The notes below the pieces were generated by a model, which saw nothing but the letters and a program-made list of their open reading frames with translations, was not told the DNA's origin and did not search any database. From Eleginops maclovinus (lineage: Eukaryota > Chordata > Actinopteri > Perciformes > Eleginopidae), in assembly GCF_036324505.1 (NCBI RefSeq), contig NC_086365.1, forward strand, positions 11,058,655 through 11,122,654: a stretch of DNA of 64,000 bases, read 5' to 3'. A program made the translations under genes and the position numbers. Numbering within the stretch: the stretch's first letter is position 1; each line of letters begins with the position of its first letter. Below, piece after piece: positions 13,606 to 63,989 of the stretch.

Positions 13606-16600
13606 CTACTTGACTTCCTTCCTCTGTTTGAGCAGGAGCAGTATGCCAGCTATTTCTTGAAGAGTCTCTGCTTCTTCTGAGAGTCTGTTAGCCCTGGTGG
13701 CAGATGTGACCTCCTCCCTCGCTTCATTAGAGAGGTCCTTAACCAGCCGGCCATTTTCCTGTCGCTCTCCCTCATCCCTGCCCTTTCCTGAATCACAAAC
13801 AAGAGGAAGAAATCGTTAATTAATGGAATTTAAAGATTTTTTTTATATAAATCAAAATTGTGACATATTCGCATTGTACCTCTGACATCTGTCACGCTGG
13901 GAGCATCTAGAAAATGTTTTTTGGGTCTCTTTTGGATCACTTTCCCATCGATAATGTTTATAATGCTGCTGTCTGAGAGGGAACCAGCCTTGAATGTCTT
14001 CTTAAGCCAGGGCGTGAGCTTGTCTCCACTTGTAGCCTTGCCTGTTGGAGGAGTGTGTGTGCTCTCTGCGGCAGCATCGGTCTGCCTCCCTGTGGGTGGA
14101 TGCTGCACTGACACAACAACAGGTGGCAAGTTAAACTCAGTGGTTGCTCTGTCTTCAACAACGCTGCACTGAATCTCAGCGTCACATGTCTCAGCAGCAG
14201 TTTGAGTTCCTGCCTCTCGCGTTTCATTGGCTATTTTCTGGCATTTGCACGTCTGGGCGCACTGAGCTTGAGGAGAAAGAACGGGGAAAGACATGTTTTC
14301 TATAACTTTCTGTGTATCTCTAAAGTTTTCGGGTTTCAGGAGCGGGGTGAGGGGGCTGGGCTTTATGTGCTTTTGTTTGGGATTCCCCTGTGAGCCCGGG
14401 TTTGGGTTTAGGTTGTCTGCACAACAGGCTGGGACCAAATATGAAGAGGAAGCCTGGAGATACGGCTGACAGCATTCTTCCTCCTAAGATACAATTAGAA
14501 AGAGAAACACATTATCCCCGGGTTGACCCAGTGTATCATGGGAAAAGCAATTAATCAGTGGCACTCTTGGCTAGATCTAAAGTAATAGAATTTACTTGTC
14601 AGATAATAAAACAAAACACAATAATTAAGAATGAACTACCGTGGCTTTACAAGGTTTGGATATTAGAGGTAATCATTTCTTCACACTGCATTTTGGAACT
14701 GAAAAATATTTAAAGGAGCCCTATTATGCATTTTCTCAGGTTTCATAATTCTGTTTTGTGCCTCTATTGTTCCATACTTCAATGTTCAAAAAGTGCTTTA
14801 TTTTTCTCATACTGCCTGTGCTGCAGCAACTCTTTGGTGATTGGTCAACAGATTAGAGATGTCCCGCCCCTAAGCCGATCGTGATCATGTGTTGGAGCTA
14901 TGGCCATGAGCCTAAAGGAGGGGAGAATACCCCAAAAAAGCATAATAGGGCCCTTTTAATTAAGTTTTTTCATTGCAAGTTTGCTGTATGTTTGCATGGT
15001 TTTCTTATTCTTATTCAGCTCAGTTATATATTTTAACATGTTCAAACACATCTTAATGCAATATATAACTCTTAATATTGTATAAAGTACATTTATTCTG
15101 AGGTGAATTGCAAGTCCCACCACACCAGCAAGATGTAAAAAATGTCTCCAATTGTAACTTCACTTACATCATCTGAGTCTGAACTGAGGTAACCTCTCCT
15201 ACAAGAGTAACTTGGCGAGTATTCGCAGCCATTCATGAAGACATTGTTGTGTTCAAGACATGCTGCAGGAGTGGGAAAAAAAATCTTTTCAATATATTGT
15301 CTTCTCTCCAGCATATACACAAAAAACGGGGGGCTTAATTGGAGATGCTTAAGACACTTACAAAAGTTCATGTCAGTGTAGTTGGAGAGCTGTGAATGAA
15401 ACAGAATTAACATGTAAAGTGCATCTGCCTACACTGTGCACAGTTCCCATCTATCCCTCTATCTGGATGAAATGATACACCTGATACAGCTGATGATGCA
15501 GAATCTGTTTACATGTTCTTAATTGTCTAGCATTTTTTTTATTGTTTAAATTATTTTTAATTCGTGTCGGTTCCACAGGATGCAGTTCAAGACTCTGCCA
15601 TGTGGTGGCGATAACGGGCTGACTAAACACACTCACATGTAGGAGGTCGCGGTCCTCCACTTCCATACACTCAGCGTCAGGGACGGTTCTGAAAGTGAAG
15701 GATACAATCACAACGTAAAAACAAAGTATGTGACATATGAATAATAAAAGGTGTTTCTTATGTTATATATTGGAACACGTACTGTGAGGATTCGGCAGGT
15801 ATTTCATCTTTCAGATAAATCTTTGATGGACCTCCCTCAAAATGAGAAGCTGGGATGAAATGTAACCAACAAGAAAGTAATTGTCACTTCTTTTATCCTC
15901 ACCTTTATTATGGTGCATTTTAATTTAACCATGGTTTTGAACTTAGTTTTGCTTCATCTAATTGAATATTTTGGCCTACTTTTAGATATCTGCCCTTTTT
16001 CCTGTTAGGACAAAGATTTCTGATTCTGATTGCATAAAAGTTTTAAGCAGTGTTCACCTTCTCCTTCACATTCTTCTGTACTGAAGCCTCTGAAGACATC
16101 TGCCTCAAACTGCTGCTCAGTTTCTGATTGGTTGAGAGTGAAGTCCAACACGGCCTCCTCGTCTCTGGTTGGTTGAGGGAGAAGGAGACTTTGCATCTTG
16201 CTTGTTCCCTCGCCTCTGTGTTACTGTAATAACACACATGGGAATTGAGTGCTACTACATGACCGGGTTGATTCAGAATTTGAAATACTCTTGTCAACTT
16301 CTACAGTTCTCACTCTGGCTCTTGACTTCTAAACAGGACTTGTGCTGCTGTGGGGGTCTTCAGCTGGTAGAGAGGGGGCTTTGATCCACGGGACCAGGGG
16401 ATACTGTCTGCCATTCCTCTGGGCTGGGAGAAAGGCTGAAACTAGCAAAATAAACTGGATATTATAGCATCATGTCAGCATATCATACGTGTGGAGTTAG
16501 ATGAGTACATGCCTATGTAATAAATGCAACTGTAAGCATGACCTAATGTGAGGACATTAATGTGAAACATACATTCAAATAATAATATTTTCTCTTCCTT

Positions 16601-18722
16601 ACCTTGGTCTGCTTCAGCCCTGAGGTGTCCCAGGGTGGGGGGGAGCAGTGGGGAAGCTGTGTCTGGCTTCTCTGCTGGAGGTTCTTCTGCAGGGGGAATA
16701 AACCTTAGCAGACAGTTTGATTAGACCTAAGTGGACTGATATGCACAGTTAACAATGTGTCAATTAATTCATTAAAAGATTGTTCTATAAGATAATGTGC
16801 AACACTACCTTGGCCGGAAGAAGCTGAGGAGGTGGAGAAGGGGCTTAGAGGGTTGGTGATGGGTGGATGGTAGTCAGACACACTGTTGTCGGAGAAAGCT
16901 GACTCCAGCACTGGTGACAACTGGGGAACAGAAGAAAGAAAACTTTTTAGGGTCCAATTGTTTGTTCCTCTTCAGATCGTTTTCCGAAAATCCATCCATC
17001 CATCATCTGTCATCAGTCTTTCTAGAGTCAACATTTGACCTTACCTGCAGGTTTTTGGATTGTAGGAGAAAACCAATACGAATGCCGAGAAAAACAAGTC
17101 CACACTGAGGGGTTTCTGCTGTTTGGCGACTATGCGACCTAAGCCCCTTTTCTAACGCTAAAAAAGTGCAACATGAATAGCTGGAGAGTGACTAACCTTC
17201 CGACACTTGAAGCCTTGTGGAATAACATGCTTCCTTTTCCTCATTCCATGATCACTAGATATTGACACCAAATATAAACAATGAATGTTGATAACAACTG
17301 ACTGTATACAGACTTTTAATTCATACGCCATATGAATTCTATTCTATATTGATAGCGGTGATCGTAAATAAATGAAATGTGAGCAGGCCTACCTGTACTG
17401 AGGTTGGCCCTCAACAAGACTCAGCTGTGAAGGAGAGCAAGGGCTCATTGGGAGAACCAGGGGCTCATTTCTCTTATGCTTGGATCCTCCTTTATAGCTG
17501 CCAAGAACTGCCACCTTAGGAGGATCTGAAAAACACATTATCAATCTACATCCTTTTCCATACACGACTGACGAACAAAGGCATTGGTACATAGATATAA
17601 CTGTAGTCATACTGTATAGACATACACAAGCCATATATTTGCAGAAGGGTTATTTGGTTTTTAATTATTTGGAAGGGACGTATACTGCATTTCACAACTT
17701 ACCCTTTACTAATACAGTGTGTTACAATGTCTGGTGGTTTTCAGACACTAAATAGGTTTGATGTGAACACTATAAGAGAGGATGGGGTTACACTTCATCA
17801 TTTTCTCTTGAACTTGTGTTGTTTTTTTCCCTTTTAGCTTCTTTAGTTTGAGTTTTGGTAACTGTAATTATTTACTTATAATGCATCCGTCTGTAATAGC
17901 TACTTCTCACCTTTAATGTCTTTCTTAGCAGCAATCTGGTTGACGATAAACAAGGTCACCAGGTCCATGCTGCCAGAACTAGTGCCTTTAGGAGATGCTG
18001 GTAAAGCCATTCCCAAGTTTTTCAACTTCAGTTGCATTTTCCTCCTTTCAAAAAACTCCTGAGGAAAAGAGCAATCCCAGAACACTTAGGTAGACTTAGT
18101 CACAGTTTAAAACCGTTATATAGTAAAGTCATTGAAGCTCCTATTGAGCTGTCTCCAGTGTTGGAAGAAGTACTCAGATCCTTTAGCTTAATGTACTTCG
18201 AGTATCAAAAGTAAAAGTACTTGTGGTGCAGAATGGATATCCTTTTACATACATGTGAGCATTTTGTCAATGTGGACAAAATGTAGATGCATGAAGCACT
18301 GTAGAGAATAGTAGTACAGTTCTGCATTATGTCATATCTATAATGTATTTTTTATACAAAGTAACTAGTAAAAGTGACTGTTAAAATGCATGTAGTGGAG
18401 TAAAAAGTACAATATTTTACTTTGAAATGTAAAGGAGTAGAAGTATAAAGTTGCATCAAATGGAAATACTTGAATAAAATACAAATATGTCAAAAAAAAA
18501 GTAGTTCAGTATAATACTTGAGTACATCTAGTTAGTTACTTTCCACCACTGGCTGTCTCACCCTCTGCTTTTTTGCGTCATCCTTCAAAACAAACCTGTT
18601 CCTGTAAGTAGAGTCGTTACAGCGTTAGCGTTACCTAGCCAACGTTTACATTAGCAGGTACATTCATAGTATTATCCTGAACATTATCCCCTCTCTTACC
18701 TTGAACCACCGACCCAATTCAT
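13606..18722 (-). CDS. REDIC1: REDIC1 (C12orf40) meiotic crossover regulator, 16 predicted exons with one frame conflict
   Basis: Exons in transcript order: 18722-18700, 18601-18562, 18058-17911, 17525-17393, 17254-17197, 17104-17045, 16920-16809, 16686-16603, 16435-16314, 16215-16058, 15849-15783, 15688-15637, 15389-15362, 15262-15168, 14483-13880, 13787-13606 (stop TAG). Identification rests on the MNWVGGSR start, the [16 protein letters not shown] helix with the following [11 protein letters not shown], the GTQT...IQC pair in the large penultimate exon, and the location between SLC2A13 and ABCD2. The family protein is known to be needed for meiotic crossovers and fertility. It is mostly low-complexity Ser/Pro-rich sequence, with a final amphipathic helix ([15 protein letters not shown]). 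All exon phases agree except at 16686-16603, where a seven-C run leaves one base too many; without it the product is 654 aa, close to the human length I recall (652). Exon 17104-17045 is hydrophobic and phase-neutral, so it may be a cassette exon. Confidence 0.88.
14714..14955. mobile_element. piggyBac-like MITE flanked by TTAA
   Basis: A 242-bp element in a REDIC1 intron. The left end reads AGGAGCCCTATTATGC and the right end, reverse complemented, AAGGGCCCTATTATGC. It is flanked on both sides by TTAA (14710-14713 and 14956-14959). TTAA targets are typical of piggyBac. No transposase frame is present, so it is non-autonomous. Confidence 0.7.
16603..16686 (-). CDS. REDIC1: REDIC1 exon with homopolymer frame break
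   Basis: The 84-bp exon has good splice sites (CCCTGCAG acceptor, AAG/GTAAGG donor). The upstream exon ends in phase 1, which gives a frame starting [10 protein letters not shown]. The downstream exon reads properly only in the frame ending [10 protein letters not shown]. The two frames meet at seven consecutive C (16637-16643). As written, translation runs on into the next exon and stops at a TAG at 16331-16329 after 254 codons. Removing one C joins both frames. An internal acceptor (CTCAG/GG, leaving a 17-nt exon) would also restore phase. Confidence 0.7.
18156..18551. mobile_element. hAT-type MITE with 8-bp target duplication
   Basis: A 396-bp AT-rich element with ends CAGTGTTGGAAG and, reverse complemented from the right, CAGTGGTGGAAAG. 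Identical 8-bp flanks GCTGTCTC lie at 18148-18155 and 18552-18559, the signature of hAT insertion. The GTACTT/AAGTAC-rich interior matches a very common teleost MITE type. It sits in REDIC1 between coding exons 2 and 3, and its right target copy forms positions +3 to +10 of the exon 2 donor. Confidence 0.88.
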
Positions 18723-19512
18723 TTTCAACGGCAGTAACTTTCACAAAACCTCCAGTGAAACAACAGACTGAGTACTAATGCCAGTGTAAAAGTACAGTGG
18801 TAACATTAGCTAGCTTAATGTTTGTTGCTAGGTAGACATGTTACGTTCGAGTAATTAAGTAAGCAGAGTTGCACGAGGAACAACAACTATACTGTCACGC
18901 GCCACTTAAAACATGAGTATAAAAAGGTGTAATAATGCGTTGACCACTTTTGGGAAAGTTGTCAGTGGTGTATTTTGCCTCCAACGTTATATTTGTCTGG
19001 ATAATAATAATGCCTGTCCCATGACATTGTTTACCCTAAAACAAGGATACCGCCATACAGTAGAAACAGTAGAGACTACTTTGTTACGTCCAGTGACGCA
19101 ACCAATCGTCTTCTGCCGCTGGGGGCGCGAACAATAAAAAAGCAACTGCAAACGAGTAGGGCGGAAATGAGGAGCGTCAAGTCGCTGAATAAAACTACAG
19201 TTTTTCAGGAAGTTACGCAAATGTACGTTAAAAGCCAGGCAGTTGAATCAGTGTTGTATGACATTGTACTGCAAGGGAAGTTGACCTTCAGCTTTTATTT
19301 TGACAACTAGAAACCGGAAGTACAATGCAGTGTGTCCTGCTTGCTTCACATTTGTACAACAAGAGCAGGATGTAGCGGTACATGAATCGGGTTCGCTTTA
19401 CATCAATCCTACCACCAGAAGACCTTCTCTCTATTCATGTCGACGCGGTGAGTCGAATTTTGGGGGATGGGTGTTGCAAGGATCGTAAGAACAGACGACT
19501 AACGTTAGAAAA
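18723..19512. promoter_or_regulatory. Head-to-head promoter region of REDIC1 and ABCD2
   Basis: About 790 bp separates the two divergent start codons. It contains a CCAAT box on the plus strand (19102-19106), a nearby CRE-like TGACGCAA (19094-19101) and GC-rich patches around 19120-19170. No clear TATA box serves either gene. A shared or at least adjacent promoter is inferred from the geometry. The part nearest REDIC1 includes its 5' UTR and the part nearest ABCD2 includes that of ABCD2. Confidence 0.55.
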
Positions 19513-30373
<10,861 letters not shown>

Positions 30374-32730
30374 GAAAGAGAAAGAGAGGGAGGGAAGGGG
30401 GGAAGAGGCCCAGAGGGGGAACGAATAAAGAGGGTAGAAGAAGAGGAGGAGTGGGGGAGGAGGAGAAGAAAAGGCTATGAAAGAATGATTTGTTAATTAT
30501 TTCCAGGCTTTCTTTTTGTTTTCTTTTGCTTATTTAGATTTGTTTCTTTAGCTCCGAGCCTCTCCCTTGTACCATAAGCAGGAGAGCTCTTAATCCCAGT
30601 CCTTTCAGCTTTTCTTTTCTCCCCTCTCGTCTTTTAATCTCTCTTTTGCCCCGCTTCATGCCGAGAAGTTGAGGCGTGGAAGTGGATTCAGTATTATCAC
30701 CCCTTCTCACACACATCGACTGCATACTGGGTTGTAGATTTTAAACGTTCGGTTTTGTTTTGTAGCACTTTACTCTGCTTCTAGAGGGCTGTTTCCGTTT
30801 GTCGAAAAAGGTGATAGCTGCGTTTTCGCTGGAAAACTTTTGAATCTATCGAGAACCACTTAATAATATCCAAAGCAGTATTCCACGCCCAGTATACCGG
30901 GTCGTGCAGGATCGTCATTTGTTATAATTTAGAAGTAGATTTGAGCTTTTACTGAACTTAAGGTGACCTCTTGGATTTAAGAGGTCAAAAGAGACTATTT
31001 TTCAAAATATCACAATATGCCTTTTGTTTTATTTGGTGTACCTAACCGCTGTACAATCCCTTTTCTTATACCTCATCTTACCCCTTTTTAAGACCCCTTG
31101 AACTGCTGATACAGGCTCAGTTGCAGACAACAAAGAAAAAACCCCATCTAGGGTCTATTATTAAAATGATCAGTGATGAAGGTCTGACTCAAAAACTATA
31201 GGTGTCTGCTTTATTGAACAAATACAATGAACTAAAAAGGCCTACAAACGAAGAAGAGCAAAGAGCAAGCCTATTTACGCTGGTCTATTGAGTAGTCACA
31301 TATGGTCTGTTCTTGGATTCACAGGTAGACACTGTGTAAGGGTCAGACACACACAGGCCACCTGTTAAGCTGTCCTCTGTGTTGACACAAAACACCATTG
31401 CGTGTCTGACTGTGCCAGATGCATGCTGGGACTCTGCTTAGTCAGCAGTGATATGTGGGTCCTTTCGAGCCTGTTTAGCTGCAAAATAGCATAATGGGCT
31501 AACAAAATATGCAAATTTACTTAAAGGAGATTCCATATTAATTTGCTGTTTGATGACGCTATATTGCTGTGCTCCAACTATTACTTCTCAACTTTTTAAA
31601 ATGGATTATCTTTCAATATCATTGAGTGTGTTTACATGGAGTTGTATGTTTTAGATAATACTTAATATTATGTTGACATATTTGAGGACTTGTTGGGTCC
31701 AGGGCTAATATGAACAGCTTAAGTACATGCTTTCACTCATTTAACCTCCATGTTTGTTGACAGAAACTTATCTTGAAGTTGTGAAACTGTGAATTAGTTG
31801 TTTGCTACATTACATACATCATTTATTTCTGCTGGATAAGGTATACATTGTGTGCTGTGGTAGTTCTAAGCTGTGGTTGGGGCTGCTTTTACAAATTGTC
31901 CCTTTTGTGGTTCAGACCTGTGTCCTGCATAACGAGTCAGCAAAAGTAAATGAGGCTGTTTGTCCTCCCAGATTAGTGAAACACAACAGGGTATCTTTGA
32001 TGTTTCTGCTATTCATTTATAGACTTTCAGATTTCACCAGAAGCACGGGTTAGAGTTTTTACACATCAAATTGGGCATAGAGCTTAACAGAAATTGAATT
32101 ACATACTGTATGTGAAGGTACATAGAAAGAAATATTTGGTGAAATCTTAATGTCTTTACCTTGACATTTCTGGTGTTTGGTTAACAGACAATTGACAATC
32201 AGTCACATCATCAGTGGTATATGAAGAAGTGCACAGCCCTATTTTAAACTACACTTGGCTTGTGATTGTCTGTAGAAAAATAAGTAAACGATTCATCTTT
32301 TAAGGTTCAAAGCTCGAACTGCATTACCTTAGTTATGGAACTAATTATGTAAATTGATACCTATGTTGGCAACTCCCTCATGCCTTTTAGTAGACGGCGC
32401 TGGGACTGCAGCCAACATCTTTGCTCCATTCAGATTTTGTACCCTCCCATTTTGAATTTTAGTGTACAGTTCGAAAAAAGGACTTAATACCATTCGGATG
32501 CAGCCCTGTTATACTCAGGATTATGGCTGCTAGATTCCAGAAGGACAACATAATGTGGAACCCCACTCCCCCCCAAAAAATGTGATTGGTGAAGAAAAAC
32601 TAGAAATGCCAATTTATCCCTTTAATATCTAAAGGGGGAAGTCACTGGATTGCCCACTGATTATCTTGTCTGGATGGCAAAGAATAAATAACACTTGCAT
32701 TTAGTATGGAGAAGAGTGTCATAGGCATAA

Positions 32731-33272
32731 AGCCGTGGCTACACTGGACGTGCAACTGAAGCGCAGCGCACGTTGCAACAATCGATTCCATTGTAATCAA
32801 TAAAGGGGCTACACCAGACAAGTGCTCCGCAAGCGCCGCGCAGATTTGCTAAAATAGACCAGTCTTCTACTTATAGTTTTTTGCGCGGGGTGTGGGCGAC
32901 CCTTTTTACAGAGAAATGGGTCATAACATATGTTTGTATGTTGTTGTTGTTTTTTATTCAACTACCGGTGTACAGGAAATGAATACATGTTCCCTTTCAC
33001 CGGAGACTCTGATAGACAAGTTGCCATGGAGATATCTGTTGTCGTCAATTCATTAGCCAAATTATTCAGCCTACAGATAAGATAACGACAGACGATCGAT
33101 GGATGAAACACAAACTCGGTGTTGCAGTTTCATCAAGACAACCAAAGTCTTGTTTTGCCTGTACGTTGCGCTGTACCTGCGCTGCCGGTGTAGCCAGTCA
33201 AATGACACATTCCGCAGAACGTGCGCTCCGCGTGCGCTGCGCTTCAGTTGCACGTCGGGTGTAGCCACGGCG
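32731..33272. mobile_element. Harbinger-like MITE with long terminal inverted repeats
   Basis: A 542-bp element whose ends are inverted repeats of about 40 bp. Both start (A/C)GCCGTGGCTACAC, vary for three bases, then share ACGTGCAACTGAAGCGCAGC and a further GCACG. TAA is present directly outside both ends (32728-32730 and 33273-33275), the 3-bp target duplication typical of PIF/Harbinger. GGCTACACC sub-repeats recur inside each arm. No transposase frame is present. Confidence 0.7.
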
Positions 33273-34916
33273 TAAGTCTTTTCAACCGGGTTCTGTACTG
33301 CTGTTCCTGACCTCAAATCAGTTATCTGCCTGTCAGTCAGACTCTGTTGACAGGAGGCCAGAGAGCCGCTGAATGACACAGAGGCTGCCAAGTCACACTG
33401 GCACATGAGGTCAGCTAAAGAGCACACAGTGCCTGACATTTTTAGGCATGAGCTTCTTAAGTTAAAAAGTATGATATAGTACTATTTCAGGATGAGGTAA
33501 TAAACGATGAGGTGCTGTATCTTAGTATGTTTTTATTTTGCTTCGCTATAGATGCTTTTTTTTGGTCAAAATTGTAGGTATTATTTTTTCTGTGGTTTGA
33601 GTTGCTTAATATGGTCTGTTTTGTGCAGCATGTTCTCAAAGGATGACCAATTGTTTAAATTAATATATGGCTAATGTGAGGCTAATTTGACACACAGCAA
33701 AACTGAGTCTAGCTAAGGCTACACTCTCAACATTGAAATCACTTGCTCTCTAGTATCCTGTGCACAGGACATGTATTCTTATTTACATCTTTTCTTATTT
33801 TTAATGTCTAAATAAGGGGCTATGATCAGAATTCCTATATCATCAATGGGCAGACCGTGACAATTATAAAAATTTAGCAGCTAGCTAGCTAGTGTTACAA
33901 GTGTAACATTAAGCTAGCAGCTTAATGTCCGGTTGTTTTTGCTAAAGAAATACATGATGTATAGGACTTCAAAATGAGTTTTAATGTTGCTTCATATCTG
34001 TAAAATGTGTAAAAAGGCCACTGCTAGTAAGTTTGTAAAAGCCACTTATAAGGATGTTCACATTTAGCATAACTTTAATGCTAGCTTGTGTCTGCTGCCC
34101 TCGAGTGGCCAAACATCGTTATTGCAGGCCAGTAACTTTATTATTTTTCCATGACTGAAGTTGATTCTAGGCCAATTGCAAGGCGGAGTAAAAGTCTACA
34201 TTGACTTTATATTTTAATATGGCACCTCATCATTTCTTACTGCTTAAGGAAACCAGTTAAGATAGCTTACTGACCACTGATGTTAGGCCTTCAGTGCCAT
34301 ACTACTTTTGACCTAGGCTGTACTGTAATGACATCCTCACTAACAAACTTTGATACTAAAATGTTATCATTTTATCTCCCCATATGTAATTAAGAGATTG
34401 AATGTATCTATGATGTTTGATTAATAATCTCTAAAGGTTATGAAGACAATGAATACATGGGTCAGATCATACAAGATTGCTTTGTGTTTGATATATGATG
34501 ATTTTGTAATTGTATTGATTGTGCATGAAGAATTATTTTATTATTTTAGAACCACATTGAATTGGGATTTACTTTAAATGTGGTTTGTCAACTGGTACAG
34601 TGGGAAAGTGCAAATGTTGGTGTATGACAGAATGATGAGAACAAGGGATACAGTTTCTCCAGTCCCGGTTTAACTACACTTTGTAGTTACTGCATAATTA
34701 CAGTTTTTAATCAAAACCCATATGTAACTATTTTATATTATGAATTCCTGGAACAGTAGCTCAGACTTCCGTTTTTAGGATCTCATTGTGCATGTGTAGG
34801 AATCTATATTCTTTAAACTTAGAACCAAGAGAGGTACATCGGCATAAAGGTCATCTGTTCAAAAATCATGTGCAAAGATCACTTTATGTTAAAAGATGAA
34901 GATGTATTTTCTTGTA

Positions 34917-34922
34917 AATAAA
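34917..34922 (+). terminator. ABCD2: Candidate distal poly(A) signal of ABCD2
   Basis: AATAAA followed about 30-50 nt later by GTGTGTTTGTT-type sequence, a good core poly(A) site. Confidence 0.55.
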
Positions 34923-34940
34923 CCAATACAGTGCAACCTC

Positions 34941-35830
34941 GAAAGAATGTGCCCTGTGTGTTTGTTCACTATCACTTTCTAGAATATAAAGGTAACCATT
35001 TCAAGATTTAAACTATCAAAATATCATCATAATACAATAATAATCTTAATTTTAGTCAAATTAAGACCTTAAATCATATACCTAGATATCTTAAAACAAT
35101 CTTCCTAAAGTCATAAAAATTCTACTACATTTGTATTGATTTAATCTGTAATTTTCCATTTCATATTTATGTATTCATTTTCCTAACATTAACAAGTATT
35201 ACACTGCTGCATACACATTTCAACTGTGAGTTTGTGAAGCCATCTGCTGGTGAAGAAGGCACACTACTTAAAGGTTCAATATTGCACTGACTCCCATACT
35301 GCAGTAATGCAAGGTGACCACAAGATGGCAGCATGGCCCAGGAGCCATGTTCCTTCATTACAAATCCTGATTTGCATACACCTCAGTGTGTCTTGTCATT
35401 TGAATTGGAAATATCAACAGGAAAATCAAATACCACTCAAACATTGTAATGTATTGTAGTTTTTGCTAGATTTGTATGGCTCAAAATTATAATCTATGGT
35501 CTTAGACTGGACACATTGTATTGGAATATGCTGCATACTGTGCATCAGATATCCGTTATAAATAGGCTGAGGAAGTTTGATAGTGCATATACTGTAAACA
35601 GCAGCTCTATGGCTCTCACATAAGCAGGCAAAGAGTGGAAAAAAAAGATACTTAAATATAATATTGAATTGCAAATAGATAGCACAGAAGTGACAAGAAG
35701 TGTGCTTCATAATGTTATACATGGGGTGCATACAAAAAGTATGATTGAAATCCTTATTCATGAATGCATATTATAAATGCAGTTGTATAAATGATCATTT
35801 TTAGTATAATAGTTGTTTTTATTATTATCA
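34941..35830. other. Intergenic region between ABCD2 and KIF21A
   Basis: AT-rich, with no coding signal, RNA gene or defined repeat that I can recognise. Confidence 0.7.
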
Positions 35831-36253
35831 GACTTTTCTCCCTTGAGTCGCAGGTTAGGTTGTCCCCTCTCCTGATTGGTAGAGCTCAAGAGGAGGGGGT
35901 GGAGTCTGGTGACGTCCTCAGTCTCGAGAGTCACACGCCAAGTGGATCCCAGCTCTTCTCCACACACACACATGCGCCTCTCTCTGCAGCTTAATGACGA
36001 TGCTTCTGAAGAGGTGACGACCGCCGGACCCCGAAACACATTCCCCCGGCAATGGCAAACAAATAAACCTGGCCTGAATCAGCTGCTGCATCTCCGAAAA
36101 CATGGCGAGGAGAAGGCGGTGAGAGCTCAAGAAAGAAGCTTTCCTTGGACGGAGGCGAGCCCACGTCGCTCCCTTGTCTCGTAAGAGGATAAAGAGAAAG
36201 GGAAAGCGAGCTATTTAAAGGGCGGACTGGTTGGACTACCCACCGGCCACACC
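35831..36253 (+). promoter_or_regulatory. KIF21A: KIF21A promoter and 5' UTR
   Basis: The GC content and CpG density rise here against AT-rich flanks. An inverted CCAAT box (ATTGG, 35875-35879) and a CRE-like TGACGTCC (35910-35917) are visible, with no TATA box at a convincing spacing. The sequence up to the ATG at 36254 is taken as 5' UTR. Its Kozak context is ACCATGA. Confidence 0.55.

Positions 36254-63989
<27,736 letters not shown>

Larger units (their letters stand above)
30374..34940 (+). other. ABCD2: ABCD2 3' untranslated region (about 4.5 kb)
   Basis: After the stop codon there is a purine-rich GA tract (30374-30480), then AT-rich sequence. AATAAA occurs at 30424-30429, only 50 nt beyond the stop, and again at 34917-34922, where it is followed by a GT-rich stretch (about 34950-34965) as expected for a working poly(A) site. 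A long and a short transcript end are both possible. The region contains a Harbinger-like element at 32731-33272. No further gene is seen. Confidence 0.55.

Noticed and set aside
14438..14483. Start codon for a separate minus-strand gene near 14438
   Set aside because: The codon there is TTG, and the frame continues upstream to a good acceptor (14485-14484) in phase with the preceding REDIC1 exon, so it is an internal exon.
16221..16230. Acceptor TTATTACAG for REDIC1 exon 10
   Set aside because: Using it puts a TAA codon in frame immediately after the junction. The next AG (16217-16216, CACAG) fits the phase of both neighbouring exons.
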